64,000 bases of DNA from Falsiroseomonas tokyonensis (GCF_019024325.1 NZ_JAFNJS010000005.1:434001-498000), one strand, 5' to 3'. Numbered from the stretch's first letter, positions 1 to 9,986 are shown. Notes: a model not told the origin generated them from the sequence alone. Translations and numbers: made by a program.

Positions 1-36
1 ATTGCCTCGATACCGGTCCGATCGGAGATCCTGCCC

Positions 37-1014
37 ATGCGCCGCCGCCATCTGCCCGTTCTCGCGGCATTCGCCGCCCTTGCCACCGGCACCGGGCTGC
101 GCGCCCAACCCGCCTGGCCGGCGCGGCCGATCCGCATCATCGTCACCTTTCCGCCCGGCGGATCCTCCGACATCGTGGCGCGCGTGCTGGCGGAGGTGCT
201 GTCCCAGCGCCTGCCGCAGCGTGTGCTGGTGGAGAACCGGCCCGGCGCCGGCGGCACGCTGGGCGCGGCCTATGTCGCGACGCAGCCGGCAGATGGCTAC
301 ACGCTGCTGCTGTCCAATACCGCGCCCATCGTCACCTCGCCCCCGATCTACGCCAATGTGCCCTACGACCCCGTCACGGGCTTCACCCACATCGCCTACC
401 TCGGCGCGACGCCGCTGGTGATCATGGTGAACCCGCGGCTGGTGCCGGCCACCGACCTCGCGGGCCTGGTCGCCTGGATCAAGGCGCAGGCCACGCCGCC
501 GGGCTTCGGCAGCTCCGGCGCCGGCTCCGTCGCGCATATCTTCGGCGAAGCCTTCACCCAGCGCACCGGGGCGCAGCTGACGCATGTGCCCTATCGGGGC
601 AGCGCGCCGATGCAGGCGGATCTGCTGGGCGGGGCCATTCCGCTGGCCTTCGACACGCTGCCGCAGAATGTCGAGAACATCCGCGCCGGCCGGCTGCGCG
701 CCATCGCCATCACCGCTCCCGCGCGGCAGGAGATGGCGCCGGAGGTGCCGACCACGGCGGAGGGCGGATTCCCCGGCCTGGTCGCCGAGAACTGGCTGGG
801 CCTGGCCGGCCCGCCCGGCCTGCCCGCGCCCGTCGTCGCCACGCTGCACCGGGAAGTGGCGGCGGCGCTGGAAAACCCGCTGATGAAAAGCCGCATCCTG
901 GAACACGGCATCGCGGTGCGGCCGATGACCCAGCCGGAATTCACCACCTATGTGGCGGAGGAGGTGCGCGTGGTCGGCGGCGCGGTGAAGGCGCTGGGCC
1001 TGACCGCGCAATGA
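37..1014 (+). CDS. Bug/TctC-family periplasmic solute-binding protein
   Basis: Binding protein of the tripartite tricarboxylate transporter type, expected to capture an organic acid or related solute in the periplasm. It is 325 aa, normal for the family. Residues 1-24 form a signal peptide (MRRRHL, hydrophobic core, cleavage near LRA/QP). The family hallmark FPPGGSSDIVAR follows near residues 39-50, and ENRPGAGG comes shortly after. GGAG lies 9 bases before the ATG, which supports this start. No TctA or TctB membrane genes are nearby, as is common for orphan Bug proteins. It overlaps the next gene by 4 bp (ATGA), so the two are co-translated. The ligand cannot be read from the sequence. Confidence 0.92.
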   Translation: MRRRHLPVLAAFAALATGTGLRAQPAWPARPIRIIVTFPPGGSSDIVARVLAEVLSQRLPQRVLVENRPGAGGTLGAAYVATQPADGYTLLLSNTAPIVTSPPIYANVPYDPVTGFTHIAYLGATPLVIMVNPRLVPATDLAGLVAWIKAQATPPGFGSSGAGSVAHIFGEAFTQRTGAQLTHVPYRGSAPMQADLLGGAIPLAFDTLPQNVENIRAGRLRAIAITAPARQEMAPEVPTTAEGGFPGLVAENWLGLAGPPGLPAPVVATLHREVAAALENPLMKSRILEHGIAVRPMTQPEFTTYVAEEVRVVGGAVKALGLTAQ

Positions 1015-1928
1015 GCAGCCTGCCCCGCGTGGTCGCCGTGCTCTTCGGGCGGCCGGGGAGGGACCCGCTGGAGATCGGCGCCTTCAACGCGGCGGGCCTG
1101 CAGGGCCTGGCGCGCGCCGCCGACCTGCCCGCGCGGATCGAAACGGTGTGGGAGCCGAACCCGGCCCGCCGCACCGCCACCATCGAGGCCGCGGCGGCAA
1201 GGGCGGAGCTGGTGGTGGCGCATGGCGGGCAGGGGGAGCAGGCGGTGGCCGAGGTGGCGCCCGCCTTCCCCGATGTCGCCTTCGCCGTCACCCAGGGCCG
1301 CATCACCGGCCCCAACATTGCGGGCTTCGAGGTGCTGCAGGAGCAATCCGCCTTACTGGCCGGCGCGCTGGCCGGCTGGTGGATCGCGCCCGGCGACACC
1401 GCCGCGCATCTGTCCGGAGAGCCGGTGCCGCCCGGGCTGCGCGGCCGCGCCGGCTTCGCCGCGGGCCTCGCCCATGCCAACCCCTCCGCACGCCTGCTGA
1501 GCGGCTTCTGCGGCAATCAGCACGACCCGGACCTGGCAGCGCGCTGGATCGCGGCCCAGGCGGCGGCGGGGGCCCGCGTGAACTTCGCCATGCTGGATGG
1601 CGGCCGCGCGGGGGCGATCGCGGCCTGCAAGGCGGCGGGGATGCGCGCCATCGGCAATGTGCGCGACTGGACGGCGGAGGATGCGGTCTTCCTCGCCTCT
1701 GCCATCGCCGACAATGGCGTGGCGATGCAGGCCGCCATCACCGCCTTCCTGTCCGGCGATTTCGCCGATCGCCGCATCGGGCTGGAGGCGCCGGAGGCAG
1801 TGCGCCTGGCGCTGGCCGCCGATGTGCCGCCGGCACTCGCCGCGCGGCTGGATCAGCTGCGCGAGGCGATCCTGCAGGGCGCGCTTACGGTGCCGGAGGC
1901 GTGGGCGGGGGCGGAGTGGGCGCCATAG
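1011..1928 (+). CDS. BMP-family (Med/PnrA-like) binding protein lacking a signal peptide
   Basis: The 305-aa protein resembles basic membrane lipoprotein family receptors for nucleosides and related ligands. It has an early segment of the type ELVVAHGGQGEQAV, a PDVAFAV strand, an LAGALAGWW helix, and a later RAIGNVRDW segment where the family rebinds ligand. What is missing is any signal peptide or lipobox: the protein starts MSSLPRVVAVLFGRPG, directly on the first beta strand. It may therefore act in the cytoplasm as a sensor or enzyme partner rather than as a transporter receptor. The start overlaps the upstream TctC stop by 4 bp. Its 3' end overlaps the convergent mscL gene by 44 bp. No BMP-type permease or ATPase is visible. 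Confidence 0.75.
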   Translation: MSSLPRVVAVLFGRPGRDPLEIGAFNAAGLQGLARAADLPARIETVWEPNPARRTATIEAAAARAELVVAHGGQGEQAVAEVAPAFPDVAFAVTQGRITGPNIAGFEVLQEQSALLAGALAGWWIAPGDTAAHLSGEPVPPGLRGRAGFAAGLAHANPSARLLSGFCGNQHDPDLAARWIAAQAAAGARVNFAMLDGGRAGAIAACKAAGMRAIGNVRDWTAEDAVFLASAIADNGVAMQAAITAFLSGDFADRRIGLEAPEAVRLALAADVPPALAARLDQLREAILQGALTVPEAWAGAEWAP

Positions 1929-2370
1929 GCTCCGGGCGCTTGCGCAGCTCCGCCAGGATATCGGCCAGCAGCACATCGGTGGAGCTCGGGCCCTTCACCG
2001 CCTCCTGCCGGATGCGCAGGCGGGTCAGCACCTTCAGCAGCCAGAAGATCGCCAGCGCGACGATGATGAACTTGATGATGGCGTTTATGAAGCGGCCGAT
2101 GGCGAGCACCGCCGCGCCACCCTCCCGCGTCGCCTCCAGCGTCGCGCGGCGTTCGCCGCTGAGCACGACGAAGACATTCGAGAAGTCGATGCCGCCGACC
2201 AGCAGGCCGATGATCGGGTTGATGAGGTCCTCGACCAGGCTCCCGACGATCGCCGTGAAGGCGGCGCCGATGACGATGCCGACGGCCAGGTCCACCACGC
2301 TGCCGCGCATGATGAAGGCCTTGAACTCGCGCAACCAGGCGGGTTCGTGGATCGGGATCGGTGGCATCAT
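1885..2370 (-). CDS. mscL: Large-conductance mechanosensitive channel MscL
   Basis: Inner-membrane channel that opens under membrane tension and releases solutes on osmotic downshock. The 161-aa protein has the conserved N-terminus: an amphipathic helix, then FIMRGSVVDLAVGIVIG and AFTAIVGSLVEDLINPIIG, forming TM1 with the pore glycines. A periplasmic loop follows, then TM2 near residues 85-108 and a charged C-terminus. The C-terminus is longer than usual and ends in a Pro-rich tail (APTPPPPTPPAP). It is a monocistronic minus-strand gene whose 3' end lies inside the end of the convergent BMP-like gene. Confidence 0.95.
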   Translation of the reverse strand: MMPPIPIHEPAWLREFKAFIMRGSVVDLAVGIVIGAAFTAIVGSLVEDLINPIIGLLVGGIDFSNVFVVLSGERRATLEATREGGAAVLAIGRFINAIIKFIIVALAIFWLLKVLTRLRIRQEAVKGPSSTDVLLADILAELRKRPEPMAPTPPPPTPPAP

Positions 2371-2400
2371 GGCGGGCTCCTTGCTGGCCCGCCAGGGTGC

Positions 2401-2492
2401 GGCGCCAGGTGGCGCCGCGCCAAGCCCAAAACTGCGTGTGCGGTGTTTGGTCCGTGCCGCTCCGCGGCAGTTGGGCCTTACCGCTCCGCGGT
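2401..2492. repeat. Cluster of three short perfect hairpins between M20 hydrolase and mscL
   Basis: The 124-base gap holds GGCGCC/GGCGCC (2401-2406 and 2411-2416), TGCCGC-TCC-GCGGCA (2455-2469) and ACCGC-TCC-GCGGT (2480-2492). The last two share the core CCGCTCCGCGG, so they look like two copies of one unit. They lie directly downstream of the M20 stop on the minus strand and could stabilise or end that transcript, but no T-run follows. Confidence 0.5.
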
Positions 2493-2494
2493 GG

Positions 2495-3790
2495 TCAGTC
2501 CGCGCCGCACCAGCCGGCGATCAGCGCCGCCACCACGGCGACCCCGCGGCGGTAATCCGCCACATCCACCCATTCGTCCCGCCCGCCATTCTGCGTCAGG
2601 TCGCCGCAGAGGGGGCCGAGGCCGACGCAGGGAATGCCCGACTGCACCATCGGGTTGCGGATATCGGAGGAGGTATGCAGCGGGTTGATCTCCGGCATGG
2701 TGCCGGTGCCGCGGCGCACCGCCTCGCAGGTCTCGATCCAGAGCGGGTGGTCCATCGGCACCTCGGCGCCGGTAACGCCGGAGAGGAAGGTGGTCTCCAG
2801 CACCAGCTCCGCATCGGCGGCCTGGGCGGCGGCCAGCGCGGCCTCCACCTCGGCCCGCACATCGGCCAGCTTCTCCCCGGGCGGGAAGGACAGGGCGCAG
2901 GACAGCTGCACGGCGGGCGGCACCCGCGCGGCGCGGCCATCGCCCAGCGTCTTGAAGTCACCGACCAGCAGGTTGGTGCTGCGGCCGATTGCCGCATCCA
3001 GCGCCGGGTGATGCACGCGCGCGCCGCGCTTCGCATCCAGCGCCTTCAGCGCGGCCAGCACGGCCATCGCCTTGTCGATCGGGTTGATCGCGGTATGGGC
3101 GAAGGCGGCGTGGCCCGGTTCCTGCGTCGCCGGCAGGCGGCCCTTCACCACGATGCGGAAGACCAGCTGGCCGGAAGCGAGCGCCTTCACCTCCCGCATG
3201 CCGATGCCGGATTCGGCCGGGTGCAGATACACCGCCGCATCCGCCGTGATGCCACCATGCAGCAGCGCATGCACGCCGCGCGCATGCCGCTTGGACGGGG
3301 TGGAGGTGAGGATCACATCGCCCTTCGGCACGACGCCCGCCGCCCGCACGGCGCGCAGCGCCTCCACCATCGTGGCGACGCCAGCCAGGTCATCGGCCAC
3401 GCCCCAGCCATGGATGCGGCCATTGTCGATCTCGCCGGCCATCGGGTCGTGCAGCCAGCCATGCTGCGGGTTGAAGGGCTCGCCATCCGGATGGGCGAAG
3501 AAGATCACGCTGCGGCCGCCGCCGCTGCCGGGGAAGCGCGCGACGACGGCGGCGCGTTCCTCCGCGGCCATCGCGGCCTCGCTGGCGAATTCCTCGCGCA
3601 GCACGATGCTGGCGGGCTGGTAGCGCCGCGTCTCCACGATGCAGCCGAGATCTTCCAGCGCCGCGGCGACGCGCGCCTGCACCGCTTCCTCACCGCCCGA
3701 TTGCAGACGGATCAGGTCGCGCAGGAAGCCGACCGCGGCCTCGCCCCCCGCTTCCGCTGCCTGGTCCACGCGTGCCGCGATGCCGTCCAT
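2495..3790 (-). CDS. M20-type metallohydrolase with altered metal ligands
   Basis: 431-aa protein with the M20 peptidase/deacylase layout: an N-terminal catalytic lobe, an inserted dimerisation lobe (near residues 200-310, including GHAAFAHTAINPID) and a return to the catalytic lobe with HTSSDIRNP. H100 and D102 (AHPDGEP) and D133/D134 (GVADDLAG) fit two metal-site motifs. However, the Glu-Glu pair that normally supplies the general base and a ligand is replaced by TPSKRHARG at 164-172, and the following acidic ligand position reads YLHPAES (H190). It may be an atypical subgroup or have lost peptidase chemistry. The start at 3790 is chosen because AAGGA lies about 10 bases upstream; the frame stays open 17 codons further. 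Divergent from the ABC transporter operon. Confidence 0.8.
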   Translation of the reverse strand: MDGIAARVDQAAEAGGEAAVGFLRDLIRLQSGGEEAVQARVAAALEDLGCIVETRRYQPASIVLREEFASEAAMAAEERAAVVARFPGSGGGRSVIFFAHPDGEPFNPQHGWLHDPMAGEIDNGRIHGWGVADDLAGVATMVEALRAVRAAGVVPKGDVILTSTPSKRHARGVHALLHGGITADAAVYLHPAESGIGMREVKALASGQLVFRIVVKGRLPATQEPGHAAFAHTAINPIDKAMAVLAALKALDAKRGARVHHPALDAAIGRSTNLLVGDFKTLGDGRAARVPPAVQLSCALSFPPGEKLADVRAEVEAALAAAQAADAELVLETTFLSGVTGAEVPMDHPLWIETCEAVRRGTGTMPEINPLHTSSDIRNPMVQSGIPCVGLGPLCGDLTQNGGRDEWVDVADYRRGVAVVAALIAGWCGAD

Positions 3791-3852
3791 TTTCGCTTCG
3801 TCCTTCTGCGCCGGCGCCAACTTAGCGGCTGCGGCGCGCACGGCAACCGGGT

Positions 3853-3867
3853 GCGAACAGGGTTCGC
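3853..3867. promoter_or_regulatory. Inverted repeat in divergent promoter region (operator candidate)
   Basis: GCGAAC-AGG-GTTCGC is a perfect 6-3-6 palindrome in the 171-base gap between the divergent M20 hydrolase (start 3790) and the ABC transporter SBP gene (start 3962). It sits 63 bp upstream of the hydrolase start and 95 bp upstream of the SBP start, so a bound regulator could control both. No regulator gene is adjacent. Confidence 0.4.
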
Positions 3868-3961
3868 GCGTATACGGTAAGCCACTGGCGTTTCAGGGGT
3901 TGCCGCGGTGCACAGCTTGCGTCCATGCTTCGTTGGAACCGAAGAACAAGGGGGCTCAGGC

Positions 3962-5509
3962 ATGGACGGGATGATCGGCCGGCGCGGTGCGCTCACGGGC
4001 CTTGCGGGCATTCTGGCGGCGGCCTCCTTGCCCCGCAGCGCCGGCGCGCAGCCGCGCGGCACGGTCACCGCCTCCCTGCTCGGCAACCTGCCGAATATCC
4101 ACCCCTGGCATGTCGGCAATGTGGAAACGGCGGCGGCCAATCTGCTGGCCTATTCCAACCTGCTGAAGGTGGGCGTTGATGGCTCGCTGCAGCCGGACCT
4201 GGCCGTGGCGCTGCCGCAGATTACCGATGACGGGCTGAACTACACCTTCGAACTGCGGCGCGACGTGCGCTTCCACAATGGCGACCGCCTGACCGCGGAG
4301 GACGTGCTTTACAGCTACGAGAAATACCTCAGCACCGGCCGCCGCCGTGGCAATCTGCGCCGCTTCATCGCCGATGTGCAGAAGGATGGCGATTACGTCG
4401 TCAAGGTCTCGCTGAAGGAGCCCTGGGTCGGCTGGATGCGGCTGATGGGCTACGAGGCCGCCATCGTCCGCCGCGGCAGCGACGTGACGAATGACACCGC
4501 GACGGGCGAAAACCTGTATCGCGGCAGCCGCATGGCCGGCTGCGGCCCCTTCATCCCGAAGAATTTCCAGGCCGATGTCGGCGTCGAGTTCGAGGCCTTC
4601 CCGGGCTACTTCGGCGGTGCGCCGGCGACGCAGACCATCAAGCTGGTGCGCATCCCCGATGCGGCGACGCAGCTGGCCAATCTGCGCACCGGCAGCGTGG
4701 ACATCATCTCCAACTGCCCGCCGAAGGATTTCGCTCCGGTCAGCCGCGAGGCCGGCTTCGGCGGCGCGGTGCGGCCTTCCGCCGGCATCTTCTACATGCC
4801 GATGAACGTGGCCAAGGCACCCTTCGACAATATCAACCTGCGCCGCGCCGTCTCCTGCGCCGTGGACCGCGACTATATCTGCGAGGAAATCTATTCCGGC
4901 CTGGTCACCGCCAGCGCGCTGCCCGCCTCGCCCAATGAATTCTGGTACGAGGAAGACCTGGCGAAGCAGCTCGCCTATGACCCGGACCGCGCAAAATTCC
5001 ACCTGCGCGCCGCGGGCATGCCGCGCGGCTTCGCCTTCGAGGCAATCGTGCCAGTGCCCTCGGCCTATGTGGAGGCGCGGGAGGCCGCGGTGGTGATGCA
5101 GGCCAACCTCGCCGAGGTCGGCATCCGCATGAACATCCGTCAGACCGACTTCGTCAGCATGTATCGCAGCGCGCAGAACGGCGACTGGCAGGCCTTCCCG
5201 CATCCCTCGATGCAGTCCTCAGTCGAGGACTATCTGATCTGGAACAACTACCACAAGGACGGCAACCAGGCGCAGTGGATGGGCTACCGCAACCCGGCCT
5301 ATGACACCGCCGTGATGGAAAGCTTCCGCTACCTGGATGAGGCGCGGAAGAAGCCGGCGCTGCGCAAGGTGTCCGAGATTCTCGTCGATCATTGCCCGGC
5401 GCTGTGGATCGGGCGGCTGAATGCCTATCACCTGTGGCGCGCCGATGTGTCCGGCTTCGGGCCGCGCTATTCCTATTTCATGGACCTGACGTCCGCCAAG
5501 AAAGGCTGA
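3962..5509 (+). CDS. Peptide/nickel-type (family 5) ABC transporter substrate-binding protein
   Basis: Periplasmic receptor of the Opp/Dpp class, 515 aa. The start MDGMIGRRGALTGLAG gives an Arg-Arg-containing signal sequence ending near AGA/QPRG. A GTG 54 bases upstream is open in frame but would bury the signal peptide. The SBP_bac_5 pattern is clear: LLAYSNLLKVGVDGSLQPDL, then YTFELRRDVRFHNGDRLTAEDV, and later RRAVSCAVDR. It is the first gene of an operon with two permeases and two ATPases; the next ATG shares one base with this stop codon (TGATG). The ligand is unknown; family members carry peptides, glutathione, opines or nickel. Confidence 0.93.
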   Translation: MDGMIGRRGALTGLAGILAAASLPRSAGAQPRGTVTASLLGNLPNIHPWHVGNVETAAANLLAYSNLLKVGVDGSLQPDLAVALPQITDDGLNYTFELRRDVRFHNGDRLTAEDVLYSYEKYLSTGRRRGNLRRFIADVQKDGDYVVKVSLKEPWVGWMRLMGYEAAIVRRGSDVTNDTATGENLYRGSRMAGCGPFIPKNFQADVGVEFEAFPGYFGGAPATQTIKLVRIPDAATQLANLRTGSVDIISNCPPKDFAPVSREAGFGGAVRPSAGIFYMPMNVAKAPFDNINLRRAVSCAVDRDYICEEIYSGLVTASALPASPNEFWYEEDLAKQLAYDPDRAKFHLRAAGMPRGFAFEAIVPVPSAYVEAREAAVVMQANLAEVGIRMNIRQTDFVSMYRSAQNGDWQAFPHPSMQSSVEDYLIWNNYHKDGNQAQWMGYRNPAYDTAVMESFRYLDEARKKPALRKVSEILVDHCPALWIGRLNAYHLWRADVSGFGPRYSYFMDLTSAKKG

Positions 5510-6450
5510 TGGCCCGCTTCCTTCTCGGCCGCGCGGCGACGCTGGCGCTGGTGCTGTTCGGCGCCAGCGTGCTGATCTTCCTGGTGGTGCGCGCGCTGCC
5601 GGGCGACCCCGCCATCGCGATGATGACCAGCAACGCGACGCCCGCCGAGATCCAGGCGATGCGGGAGGCGCTCGGCCTGCATCTGCCGCTGTGGCAGCAG
5701 TACCTCACCTGGGTGGGCGGCGCCGTCACCGGCGATCTCGGCCGGTCCTTCATGTATTCGAACGGCGTCGCCGCGATGATCGCGGAACGCTTTCCCGTCA
5801 CGCTGCATGTCTCGCTGGTGGCGCTGGCCATTGCCATGGCGATCGCGATTCCGGCTGGCGTGCTCTCGGCCCGCTACAAGGGCGGGGCGCTGGACCATAT
5901 GTTCCGCGTGGTGGCGATGATCGGCATTTCGATGCCGGTCTTCTGGCAGGGGCTGCTCTCCATCCTGCTGTTTGCAGTGATTCTCGGCTGGCTGCCGCCC
6001 GGCGGCTACCAGCCGCTGAGCGCCGGCCTCGGCCTGTCCACCGCCCACATCATCCTGCCGGCGGTGGCGCTCGGCACCGCCTATGCTGCGACCATCACCC
6101 GCATGCTGCGCTCCTCCATGCTTGATGTGCTGGGGCGGGAGCATATCGCGGTGGCGCGTGCGCATGGCGTGCCGGAACGCACCATCATCTGGACCGACGC
6201 CTTCCGCAATGCGCTGATCCCGACGCTGACCGCCGCGGGCTTTTCCTTCGGCTATCTGCTGGCCGGCGCGGTGCTGACGGAGGTGATCTTCAACCTGCCG
6301 GGCATGGGGCGGCTGCTGTATGAGAGCATCCTCTCGCGCGACTATCCGCTGGTGCAGGGCCTGGTGCTGCTGAACGTCACGCTGTTTGTGCTGATCAACT
6401 TCGGAATGGATGCGCTCTACGCCGTGCTCGACCCCCGGATCCGCCGATGA
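5509..6450 (+). CDS. ABC transporter permease, DppB/OppB type
   Basis: Inner-membrane permease of the peptide-type importer, 313 aa with six predicted membrane helices. The N-terminal helix contains FLVVRALPGDPA, the typical DppB start. The cytoplasmic coupling loop carries the EAA motif around ARAHGVPERTIIWTDAFRNA. The C-terminus ends with the conserved DALYAVLDPRIR. The ATG at 5509 shares an A with the upstream TGA, and the stop overlaps the next ATG by 4 bp, so translational coupling is tight. The frame is open 39 codons upstream, but those residues overlap the SBP gene and are not membrane-like. Confidence 0.93.
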   Translation: MARFLLGRAATLALVLFGASVLIFLVVRALPGDPAIAMMTSNATPAEIQAMREALGLHLPLWQQYLTWVGGAVTGDLGRSFMYSNGVAAMIAERFPVTLHVSLVALAIAMAIAIPAGVLSARYKGGALDHMFRVVAMIGISMPVFWQGLLSILLFAVILGWLPPGGYQPLSAGLGLSTAHIILPAVALGTAYAATITRMLRSSMLDVLGREHIAVARAHGVPERTIIWTDAFRNALIPTLTAAGFSFGYLLAGAVLTEVIFNLPGMGRLLYESILSRDYPLVQGLVLLNVTLFVLINFGMDALYAVLDPRIRR

Positions 6451-7358
6451 GCGCGACGCTGGCCGCGCCGCGGCGCCCGAACCGGCTGTGGATGGTGATG
6501 AAGCGCGATCCGCTCGCGCTGGTCGCCTTCGCTTTCCTGCTTGTCCTGGTGATCGTCGCCATCTTCCCCGAGCAGATCGCGCAGTTCCTGCCGAACCGTC
6601 CCTCCCGCCTCCGCCTGCGGCCGCCGGATGCCACCTTCTGGTTCGGGACCGACCAGTTCGGACGCGACATCTTTGCCAGATGCGTGCATGCAACGCGGGT
6701 TTCGCTGACGGTGGGGCTGACGACGGTGGGCATCGCGGTGGCCATCGGCGTGCCGCTCGGCGCCATCGCGGCCTTCCGCAGCCCAGGCTTCACGGACTCC
6801 GCCATCATGCGGGTCATGGACGTGCTGATGGCCTTCCCGCCCATCGTGCTGGCCATTGCGGTCGTGGCCGCACTGGGCACGCAGGACCTGGAATTCGGCC
6901 CCTTTGTCATCCCGCACATCATGAAGGTGATGGTGGTGATCGGGCTGCTGAACGCACCAAAAGTCGCCCGCATCGTGCGCGCCGCCGTGCTGGTGGAACG
7001 CAACGAGCAATATGTGATGGCCGAACGCGCGGTGGGCGCCAGCGAGACGCGCATCCTGTTCCGCGACGTGCTGCGCAACTGCGTCTCGCCCGTTGCCGTC
7101 TTCGCCACGCTGCTGGTGGCGACGAGCATCCTGACGGAGGCCTCGCTCTCCTTCCTCGGCCTCGGCATCCAGCCGCCGGAGCCGAGCTGGGGCGGCATGC
7201 TGGCCGATAGCCGCACCTATGTCATGTCCGGCCAATGGTGGCTGACCATCTTCCCGGGCCTGCTGATCTTCCTCACCGTCGTCGCCTTCAACCTGGCCGG
7301 CGACCTGCTGCGGGATGTGCTGGACCCGGCCCAGCTGACACGGCGTGGCGATGCCTGA
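6447..7358 (+). CDS. ABC transporter permease, DppC/OppC type
   Basis: Partner permease, 303 aa. It shows the DppC plan: an N-terminal helix after MKRDPLALVAFAFLLVL, a periplasmic stretch with FWFGTDQFGRDIFARCVHA (the hallmark GTDxxGRD motif), then the core helices. The EAA loop falls at AERAVGASETRILFRDVLRN. The C-terminus contains SFLGLGIQPPEPSWGGML and ends FNLAGDLLRDVLDP, both characteristic. It starts inside the stop codon of the previous permease (ATGA) and overlaps the following ATPase by 8 bp. Confidence 0.93.
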   Translation: MSATLAAPRRPNRLWMVMKRDPLALVAFAFLLVLVIVAIFPEQIAQFLPNRPSRLRLRPPDATFWFGTDQFGRDIFARCVHATRVSLTVGLTTVGIAVAIGVPLGAIAAFRSPGFTDSAIMRVMDVLMAFPPIVLAIAVVAALGTQDLEFGPFVIPHIMKVMVVIGLLNAPKVARIVRAAVLVERNEQYVMAERAVGASETRILFRDVLRNCVSPVAVFATLLVATSILTEASLSFLGLGIQPPEPSWGGMLADSRTYVMSGQWWLTIFPGLLIFLTVVAFNLAGDLLRDVLDPAQLTRRGDA

Positions 7359-8312
7359 GCCATTGTTCGAGGTGCGTGACCTGGTCACGCGATTCCGCAG
7401 CGAGGGTGGCGAAATCCGCCCCTCCCGCGGCGTCTCCTTCCACATCGCGGCGGGCGAAGTGCTGGGGCTGGTGGGCGAATCCGGCTCCGGCAAATCTGTC
7501 ACCGCCCGCGCCTCCATCCGCCTGCAGCAACCGGAAAGCGCCACCATCGGCGGCGAGCTTTTCTTTCGTGGCCAGGATCTTCGCAAGCTGGATGCCGAGG
7601 CGCTGCGCGGCCTGCGCGCGAAGCAGATCGCCATGGTGGTGCAGGACCCCGCCGCGGCGCTGAACCCGGTGATGACCATCGGCGACCAGCTGACCCGCAT
7701 CCACCGCCTGCATGGCGGCAGCGAGGCCGAGGCGCGGGAGGCGGCACTGCTCCTGCTGCGCCGCATGCGGATCGCGGAGCCCGAAAGCCGGCTCGCCGCC
7801 TATCCGCACCAGCTTTCGGGTGGCATGCGCCAGCGCGTGCTGATTGCCCTCGCGCTGATCTGCCGCCCGTCTTTGCTGATCGCGGACGAGCCCACCACGG
7901 CGCTGGATGTGACGGTGGAGGCCGAGATCCTGGCGCTGCTGGACGAGCTGCGTCGCGAACTCGGCATGGCCATGCTGATGATCTCGCACAACCTGTCGGT
8001 CATCGGCCGCATCTGCGACCGCGTCGCCGTGATGTATGCCGGCCGCATCATGGAGGAAGCGCCGACCCAGGCGCTGCTCGCCACGCCGCGCCACCCCTAT
8101 ACGATGGCGCTGCTCGCCAGCGTGCCGCGCGGCACCAAGCGCGACGGCCCGCTGCCCGCCATTCCCGGCGAGCCGCCGGATCTCGCGCGCCTGCCGCCTG
8201 GCTGTCCCTTCCAGGCGCGCTGCCCCGGCGCCGCGCCCCAATGCACCGCGGAGCAGCCGCTGCGCGACATCGCTCCCGGCCGCAAGGCCGCCTGCTGGCG
8301 CGCGGAGGCCGC

Positions 8313-8316
<4 letters not shown>
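7351..8316 (+). CDS. ABC transporter ATP-binding protein, DppD/OppD type
   Basis: Cytoplasmic ATPase energising the importer, 321 aa. Walker A is GESGSGKS, the signature is LSGGMRQRV and Walker B runs into [10 protein letters not shown]. The C-terminal oligopeptide-transporter extension carries the Cys cluster [16 protein letters not shown] 7351 ([12 protein letters not shown]) is preferred over an in-frame GTG two codons earlier because it begins exactly where homologues do. It overlaps the permease by 8 bp upstream and the second ATPase by 4 bp downstream. Confidence 0.92.
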
Positions 8317-9274
<958 letters not shown>

Positions 9275-9275
<1 letters not shown>

Positions 9276-9961
9276 TGAAGCTGATCATCGGCGGCAAATG
9301 GTCCTCCACCTGGACCATGCGCGGCTGGCTGGCCTGCAAGCTTTCGGGCCTTGAATTCGAGACGGAGACGCTGCTGCTGTCGCGCGACGACAGCAAGGCG
9401 AAGCTCGCCGCCATTTCCCCCACCGGGCTGATCCCGATCCTGTTCGACGGCGACCTCGCCATCACCGACACCTGGGCGATCGCGGAATATCTTTGGGAGA
9501 AGGCGCCGGGCTGCGACATCTGGCCGGCCGACCTGCCCGCGCGCACCGCGGCCCGCGCCTCGGCCGGGGAGATGCATGCGCATTTCGTCGAGCTGCGCGC
9601 GGCGATGCCGATGAACCTGGTGAAGCGCTGGCCCATCGCCAATGGCGTGCCGAGCAATGCGAAACTGCTCGGCCGTCCGGGCGTCGCGCCGCAGGTGGCG
9701 CGGGTGCAGGAAAGCTGGCGGCAGACCCGTGCGAATTGGGGGCAGGGCGGGCCGTACCTTTTCGGCGCGTGCTTCTGCTTCGCGGACGCCATGTGGGCGC
9801 CCATGGCCAGCCGCTTCCGCACCTATTCCGTGCCGCTGGCGCCGGACGCGCAGGCCTATGCGGATGCCGTCCTGGCACATCCCTTCGTCGCCGAATGGGT
9901 GGCGGGCGCCGAGGCGCAGGCGCGCGAGATCGGCTGGGAAGCCTGCGCCGCCTTTCCGTAA
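9275..9961 (+). CDS. Glutathione S-transferase family protein
   Basis: 228-aa soluble protein with an N-terminal thioredoxin-like domain (MKLIIGGKWSSTWTMRGWLACKL), a cis-Pro region at PTGLIPIL and the ITDTWAIAEYL segment that begins the glutathione-binding acidic site. A helical C-terminal domain follows from about residue 90, with the FGACFCFADAMWAP segment that matches the N-capping region of GSTs. It is translationally coupled to the peptide-type ABC operon (TGATG), so the imported substrate may be glutathione or a thiol-conjugated compound. That link is inference from gene order. Confidence 0.85.
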
Positions 9962-9986
9962 TTCAGACCCTCAGGCGCCGGGCGGC

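Noticed and set aside
37-90. Similar signal-peptide starts MRRRHL at 37 and 25599 as evidence of a recent duplication
   Set aside because: The mature proteins belong to different families; the shared start reflects common n-region composition.
2401-2492. Possible CRISPR or REP array in the mscL gap
   Set aside because: Only two short related hairpins and one unrelated palindrome; no regular repeat-spacer pattern.
1148-3880. Very long open frame of 910 codons on the plus strand
   Set aside because: It runs through mscL and the M20-like gene on the opposite strand and gives Arg/Gly/His-rich sequence without any domain; a by-product of high GC content.
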